Below, piece by piece: positions 59,438 to 64,000 of a DNA stretch of 64,000 nt. Positions within the stretch are counted from its first letter, which is position 1. Each line of letters starts with the position of its first letter. Position numbers and translations under genes: made by a program. The notes below the pieces were generated by a model, which worked only from the letters and a program-made list of their open reading frames with translations, was not told where the DNA came from and did not search any database. Source of the stretch: Planococcus sp. ISL-110. GTDB lineage: Bacteria; Bacillota; Bacilli; Bacillales_A; Planococcaceae. The stretch lies in contig NZ_JAGGPX010000009.1 of NCBI RefSeq assembly GCF_018613575.1, positions 1 through 64,000 on the forward strand. Reading direction: 5' to 3'.

Positions 59438-60424
59438 GTGAACTCATTTAAAGCCGTCAGAGTCAACGAGCAAGAAGACCAAGTAATATATGGGTTGGAA
59501 GAGGTCAATACAGATCAACTTTCCGAGGGAGATGTCTTGATCAAAGTCGCCTATTCTTCGATTAACTATAAGGATATGCTGGCCGTTCAGAAAAATTCAG
59601 GGGTAATCCGGAATTATCCTATGATCCCTGGCATTGATTTGAGTGGCACCATCGTCGATTCAAAAGACTCGCGCTTTACAGAAGGACAGGAAGTGATCGT
59701 GACAGGCTTTGCTATGGGCATGAGCCATACAGGAGGCTTTTCAGAATATGCACGGGTTCCTGCAGAGTGGATCGTGCCGCTGCCGGCTAATATGAGCTTG
59801 AAGGATGCCATGGTGTTCGGTACGGCTGGATTCACTGCCGCACTATCCATTCTTGCACTCGAGAAGAGCGGTATGGACGTGGCAGACAATCCGGCTGTAT
59901 TAGTCACTGGCTCAACCGGCGGAGTCGGCAGCATCGCGCTGCAGATCCTGTCTAAAATCGGCTACAAGAACGTTTCCGCTTTGGTGCGGAAAGAGCATCA
60001 GGCCGAAGTCGCTAAATCATTGGGTGCAACGAATGTTATTTTTGCCGAGGAGCTCGGCGACGCCAAGAAGCCATTGGCCAAGACCCGATTCGACTATGTA
60101 GTAGATACGGTCGGCGGAGATGTGACTTCTGCATTGATCCCACAGATTTCTTACGATGGAAGCATGAGCATGTGCGGAAATGCTGGCGGACTTCAAGTAA
60201 GCACTACTGTGCTGCCGTTCATCCTCAGAGGCGTAAGCCTTCTTGGAATCGACTCGGTCAATGTGCCGATCGAGAAGCGCGGAAGCCTTTGGGAGAAGAT
60301 GGCGGGCGACTGGAACATCACCGAAACGACGCTGGTAAACGAGATTTCACTTGAAGAGCTAACTGAAACAATTGATGCCATCAAAAATGGACAACATTTG
60401 GGACGAACTATCGTTAAGTTGTAA
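59438..60424 (+). CDS. YhdH/YhfP-family quinone oxidoreductase (MDR zinc-free)
   Basis: A 328-aa NADPH-dependent medium-chain reductase from the GTG at 59438 (GGAAGGGG upstream; the ATG-headed longer frame adds 17 unlikely residues). It has SSINYKDMLAVQ, MIPGIDLSGTIVDS, VTGFAMGMSHTGGFSEYARVPAEWIVPLP, the cofactor motif LVTGSTGGVGSIALQILSKIGY and the end GQHLGRTIVKL. Members reduce quinones or acryloyl-CoA. No zinc-binding cysteines are seen. It is divergent from a MarR gene and probably its target. Confidence 0.91.
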   Translation: MNSFKAVRVNEQEDQVIYGLEEVNTDQLSEGDVLIKVAYSSINYKDMLAVQKNSGVIRNYPMIPGIDLSGTIVDSKDSRFTEGQEVIVTGFAMGMSHTGGFSEYARVPAEWIVPLPANMSLKDAMVFGTAGFTAALSILALEKSGMDVADNPAVLVTGSTGGVGSIALQILSKIGYKNVSALVRKEHQAEVAKSLGATNVIFAEELGDAKKPLAKTRFDYVVDTVGGDVTSALIPQISYDGSMSMCGNAGGLQVSTTVLPFILRGVSLLGIDSVNVPIEKRGSLWEKMAGDWNITETTLVNEISLEELTETIDAIKNGQHLGRTIVKL

Positions 60425-60448
60425 CGGTCTTTCTCCAGGCAAAATACA

Positions 60449-60489
60449 CAAAAAGCGGAAGGGCTGAAATCAGCCCTTCCGCTTTTTGC
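60449..60489. terminator. Bidirectional terminator
   Basis: AAAAAGCGGAAGGGCTGA/TCAGCCCTTCCGCTTTTT hairpin between convergent genes. Confidence 0.93.
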
Positions 60490-60497
60490 ATTAGCAT

Positions 60498-60944
60498 TTA
60501 TTTTTTCCCCGCTTCTTTCCAATCATGCGACCCGCGGACCCAGCCGCCGATCACCGCGCCCATCGCCAGCATCGGCGAATCGAACTCGGTGTCCTCCATC
60601 AGCAGCAACTGATGCTCAAACGGCACAAGCAGCTTGTCCAGCACCAGGTTTTCCCGCAGTTTGACGTATTTTTTGGGACATTTCGGTGAAGTCGACGCCG
60701 CAAACTTGGAGCCCCGCTGCACCACGAATTTCTCGCTGCGGTAAAACCCGGTTGCATCCGCTCCGCGCTTCGAGGTGATAGAAAAGATGTCAGGCACAGC
60801 CTCGGTTTCCGGATAGAACTTTAGCATCCCCGATTCAAATGGATCAATGGTTTGTTCCTCACCGGTTTGGGCATCCAACTCCAGGAATTGATAAAGCTCG
60901 CCTTCTTGGGGGTGATAGATTTTCTTCACATAATACTCCTTCAT
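60498..60944 (-). CDS. DUF4357-like protein, 148 aa
   Basis: The C-terminal ~70 residues match the DUF4357 pattern: VVQRGSKFAASTSPKCPKKYVKLRENLVLDKLLV, then EDTEFDSPMLAMGAVIGGWVRGSHDWKEA. DUF4357 is usually the tail of GIY-YIG nucleases or restriction-type proteins. Here it has only an ~70-residue N-terminal part (HPQEGELYQFLELDAQTGEEQ) without a catalytic motif I can see. It lies 134 bp downstream of the PLD-helicase gene on the same strand and is started by AGGAGGACG, so a shared role in DNA processing or defence is possible. Confidence 0.65.
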   Translation of the reverse strand: MKEYYVKKIYHPQEGELYQFLELDAQTGEEQTIDPFESGMLKFYPETEAVPDIFSITSKRGADATGFYRSEKFVVQRGSKFAASTSPKCPKKYVKLRENLVLDKLLVPFEHQLLLMEDTEFDSPMLAMGAVIGGWVRGSHDWKEAGKK

Positions 60945-61078
60945 TTTTCGTCCTCCTCTAAAGTAAGTTTGACTCTCGCTGGGATAGCGGGCGTCTGGTT
61001 ACTGTAGAGATAGAAGAAGTTAGTGGAAAAGGATACAGGCAGGAAAAAATAAAGCAGACTAACAACCAAATCATAAAA

Positions 61079-63973
61079 TTAACTTTCTTCACTGGAGATG
61101 TAATGATACAGCTTACTCTCCACCGTGTTTTCCAATGCTAACTGCATATGAACTACTGGAATATCTTTTGAATTTTTATCTTTCATTAACGCTTGTTCCA
61201 CACTCGTCTTGTCCGGAAAAGCCTGCCCTAAATAGTAGAAATCGCCGCCTTCATCATCATCTTTTTTGATGAACAAATGAAGATCAATATTGTTTTCTGC
61301 AGCTCGAATAATTGTTTTTACTTCTGCAGACTCTAACGTACGGTTACTTCTTGTCGACCACGTGAAGATTTCCGGGCTGATAAAGCCTTCTGTGTATGCC
61401 ACACTCGACTCAACTTCATCGTTTTTATGATAAGTAACGAAAATAGGACATGTACCATGCTTCGTTTTATACCCATAGATTGTCGAGCTTTCATCGCTTG
61501 TCCAATTCAATAGCCGGCAAGCATCTTTGCGAGTATATTTCTTATAGAGTGTCAGGGATTTATCGCATCTATAGCTTTTGCTTAATTCTTTTGCGCTCAT
61601 GACAATATCCGTCAGCATCGCCTTGAAGCTTGGATTCCGCTCAATACTCTCTTGAATTTCTTCATTAAACTCGATACCAGTGGGTCCAAAGACCACAAGT
61701 GGTTTATTGCCATATTTTTTTTGAGACCCTTGATTGAAGAAACTCAAGTCCATGACCCGCTGCACCGAAGCTAAGGTTTCTGGATCAACAGAGCAATTAT
61801 GAGCTCTTATAGATTGTTTAAATGCTTGCATTGTGACTTGGTCATTTTCCAGCAACAATTCGAGCAACAGGATTTCATGAAGTCGTTTACCATTCAGAAT
61901 TTCCAAGGACAGCATCGTCAGCACCTGTTCTTCATAGACATTTACTAACGGATCAATCTCCTTAAGCTTCAATAAAAACTGATGGTAGGTTGTGTATTTT
62001 TGAACAATCACCAACGGATCGATTGAATTATTATGAATAAAATCCTGAAGCTGCGGGATCTTTCCGATTCTGTTTTTCAACTCAATATAAGCTTCGCGAA
62101 GAATCTTCATATCGCTTAAATTGCTCCTCTTAATCGCTGAGAACACGCGATTTTTCGCTACTTCTTCAAAATTTACAGTAGAAATCCCTTTGATGTAGCT
62201 TGTATCTTTCATTCGCCGGCGGATATTGTCTTTGTTGTGTGAGCGCTCACCAGACAAAGCGACAGGAATGAGGTAGTTATTCTTGTAATTCCCAATAAAA
62301 TCAATGATCGTTACGAACTCTTTGGATCCATGCTTACGAAGTCCTCGTCCGAGCTGCTGGATAAAAATAATGCTCGACTGCGTTTGTCTCAGCATGACCA
62401 CTTGATTAACGCTTGGAATATCGATTCCTTCATTAAAAATATCAACAGTCAAAATATAATCGATAATGTCATTTTCTAACCGTTCGACCTGCAGAATCCG
62501 TTCTTCCTGAGAATTTTGGCCGGTTAACGCGACCGTTTTTAATCCACGCCGATTCAGCTCTTCTGAAAGTTTTGTCGCTTCTTCTTTTCTGCTGCAAAAC
62601 ATGAGACCTCTTACTTTCTCACCCGAATGGCCGTAATAGTCGACCTTTTGTAGAAGATGATCAACACGTTCTTCTGTTATTAATTTCGAAAAAGCCGTAG
62701 CTTCGTCGATAACGCCTTCTTCATACTCCACATCCGTTACCCCAAAGTAATGAAACGGGCAAAGCATGTCTTCTTCTAGAGCTTCCTGCAAGCGAATTTC
62801 GTATGCCACATTGTAATCGAACAGCTCGTAAATATTGAAATCATCGGTGCGTTCAGGCGTAGCTGTCATCCCCATTAGAAACTTTGGTTGAAAATGCTCA
62901 ATGACTTTCTGATACGATTTTGCTCCTGCTTTATGTACTTCATCAATTAGAATATAGTCAAACGCCTGCGGGTCTAGTTGACGGAGCGTTTCTTCCTTAG
63001 AAATCGTTTGAATGGTCGCAAACAAATAACGCGCATCCGTCTCCCTCAGGTTGCCCGATAGAATCCCAAAATCTTTCTCCATCCCACCTAATATTCGAAT
63101 AAAGTCGGCTTTGGCTTTTTGAAGAATTTGTTCTCTATGAACGATAAACAACATTCTTTTTGGTGCAAAATCCCGTACGTCAAAAGCTGATAGGTAGGTT
63201 TTCCCCGTACCCGTCGCCGAAATCACTAAGCCTTTGTCATTCCCTGATTCTCGCACCGCTTTTATTTCTTGAAGAGCAGCTTTTTGCATTTTATTTGGTT
63301 TGATATGGATGGCTTCTTCTACCGGATTTTCTGTATACACTTCTGGAAATTCAGCCACGTTTACTAATTCTTTACGGTATTCGATTGGCACATATGATTG
63401 TTCATATCTTGTAATCCATTGTTCTGTCAGCGAGTGTGCGTTCTCCCACACTTCTTCAAATTGCTGATAGAAATGAGAAACCAATTCGCCGTTTTCATGC
63501 GAGCTCAACTTGACGTTCCACTCATAATTAACTTTTAAAGCTTGTGCTGTTAAATTAGAACTCCCAACGATCAAGGTTTGGTGTGTGTCATGAGAGAAAA
63601 TATACCCTTTTGAATGAAAGCCTTTCATGCTCGATAATCGGACTTCCACATTGTTAATTTTCATGAGTTCTTTGAACACTTTTGGTTGATTGAAATTCAG
63701 AAAAGTCGAGGTTAAAATTCTTCCTTTAATTCCTTTCTGGTGAAGATCTGATAAATGGGTTTTTAAAGTCGCCAAGCCACTTTCAGTCACAAAAGCTACA
63801 GAAAAGAGAAACGATTGACAGCTGTCCAGCTCCTCAGTTATGGAATTCAATACCGTTTCATTTGTTTTCACATTATTGATCAGCAAAGTCGGCTTAAAGC
63901 GTTCACCGCTCGGTTTTGTTTGATCGATGAATCCTTTGTATATAGAGTCTTCTAAATTCTGTAGAAAATTCAT
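61079..63973 (-). CDS. PLD-nuclease/SF2-helicase/DUF3427 protein
   Basis: A 964-aa protein. Residues ~30-190 are a phospholipase-D-like nuclease domain with one HxK motif (FHSKGYIFSHDTHQTLIVGSSNLTAQA). Residues ~235-420 are the first SF2 helicase domain: SATGTGKTYLSAF (Walker A), IDEVHKAGAKSY (DEVH, motif II), MGMTATPERTDDF (motif III). Then a helicase C domain with VDIFNEGIDIPSVNQVV and IQQLGRGLRKH. The C-terminal ~400 residues look like DUF3427 (EEIQESIERNPSFKA, LLNWTSDESSTIYGYKT). This single-protein architecture occurs sporadically in bacteria and is thought to act against foreign DNA; that is family inference. The complete start (GAGGGACAG upstream) is inside the window. Confidence 0.9.
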   Translation of the reverse strand: MNFLQNLEDSIYKGFIDQTKPSGERFKPTLLINNVKTNETVLNSITEELDSCQSFLFSVAFVTESGLATLKTHLSDLHQKGIKGRILTSTFLNFNQPKVFKELMKINNVEVRLSSMKGFHSKGYIFSHDTHQTLIVGSSNLTAQALKVNYEWNVKLSSHENGELVSHFYQQFEEVWENAHSLTEQWITRYEQSYVPIEYRKELVNVAEFPEVYTENPVEEAIHIKPNKMQKAALQEIKAVRESGNDKGLVISATGTGKTYLSAFDVRDFAPKRMLFIVHREQILQKAKADFIRILGGMEKDFGILSGNLRETDARYLFATIQTISKEETLRQLDPQAFDYILIDEVHKAGAKSYQKVIEHFQPKFLMGMTATPERTDDFNIYELFDYNVAYEIRLQEALEEDMLCPFHYFGVTDVEYEEGVIDEATAFSKLITEERVDHLLQKVDYYGHSGEKVRGLMFCSRKEEATKLSEELNRRGLKTVALTGQNSQEERILQVERLENDIIDYILTVDIFNEGIDIPSVNQVVMLRQTQSSIIFIQQLGRGLRKHGSKEFVTIIDFIGNYKNNYLIPVALSGERSHNKDNIRRRMKDTSYIKGISTVNFEEVAKNRVFSAIKRSNLSDMKILREAYIELKNRIGKIPQLQDFIHNNSIDPLVIVQKYTTYHQFLLKLKEIDPLVNVYEEQVLTMLSLEILNGKRLHEILLLELLLENDQVTMQAFKQSIRAHNCSVDPETLASVQRVMDLSFFNQGSQKKYGNKPLVVFGPTGIEFNEEIQESIERNPSFKAMLTDIVMSAKELSKSYRCDKSLTLYKKYTRKDACRLLNWTSDESSTIYGYKTKHGTCPIFVTYHKNDEVESSVAYTEGFISPEIFTWSTRSNRTLESAEVKTIIRAAENNIDLHLFIKKDDDEGGDFYYLGQAFPDKTSVEQALMKDKNSKDIPVVHMQLALENTVESKLYHYISSEES

Positions 63974-64000
63974 TTCTGTCCCTCGCTTTTCTTAACTAAC

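Overview
The window reads as a chromosomal segment of a Gram-positive, low-to-moderate-GC Firmicute, most likely a member of the Planococcaceae (Planococcus-like). The basis is inference: strong AGGAGG ribosome binding sites, frequent TTG/GTG starts, sigma-B type promoters, an S-box and an L-box riboswitch, Zur boxes, and gene families such as RsbR, SwrC-like RND, YsnF, ZagA and TraB. No rRNA or tRNA was found. Most genes are ordinary chromosomal genes of mixed function. Two blocks look more AT-rich than the rest and may be acquired: a beta-glucoside ABC operon (27.2-33.2 kb) and a peptide/quorum-sensing island (about 43.6-49.9 kb).

Layout. 0.1-7 kb: rlmN, a VOC protein, and two paralogous acetate/succinate CoA-transferases on either side of a LytTR regulator, with two tandem arrays of a 124-bp structured repeat. 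7-12.5 kb: an MFS exporter, a CarH/LitR-type B12-dependent MerR photoreceptor whose promoter overlaps a palindrome, a purine permease, and a NERD protein flanked on both sides by 20-bp tandem repeats. 12.8-22.2 kb: NupC, two drug-efflux systems (DHA2 MFS, RND), TraB-like protein, zinc metallopeptidase, methyltransferase. 22.2-26.9 kb: lysine riboswitch and dapA, RsbR-like STAS protein, truncated GGDEF protein, and a Zur-type zinc-starvation operon (zagA, zinc-free L33, zinc-free S14). 27.2-33.1 kb: LacI-controlled beta-glucosidase/ABC operon with a 40-bp perfect palindrome as operator. 33.4-35.3 kb: two sigma-B type YsnF-like stress genes. 35.5-40.9 kb: molybdenum cofactor genes (moaC, moaB, moeB, modABC) next to a molybdopterin oxidoreductase of the YuiH/MsrP type that sits behind a SAM riboswitch. 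41.3-43.6 kb: an orphan fused OppB-OppC permease.

44.2-49.1 kb holds the most novel system: a 46-aa six-cysteine peptide with a very strong RBS, followed by a six-TM ABC exporter without a C39 peptidase, a MauE-like redox membrane protein and a membrane-anchored thioredoxin-like protein, all overlapping or closely spaced. Divergent from it are an RRNPP-type (NprR/PlcR-like) HTH-TPR regulator and a 40-aa secreted pre-pheromone 13 bp downstream. This looks like a quorum-sensing-controlled, disulfide-bonded peptide (bacteriocin-like) cluster.

49.9-64 kb: assorted metabolic enzymes, small membrane proteins, a decayed SDR beside a TetR gene, an intergenic DnaA-box cluster, an AI-2E type permease, a MarR/quinone-oxidoreductase divergent pair, and a DUF4357-like protein next to a 964-aa PLD-helicase-DUF3427 protein of probable defence or DNA-processing function.
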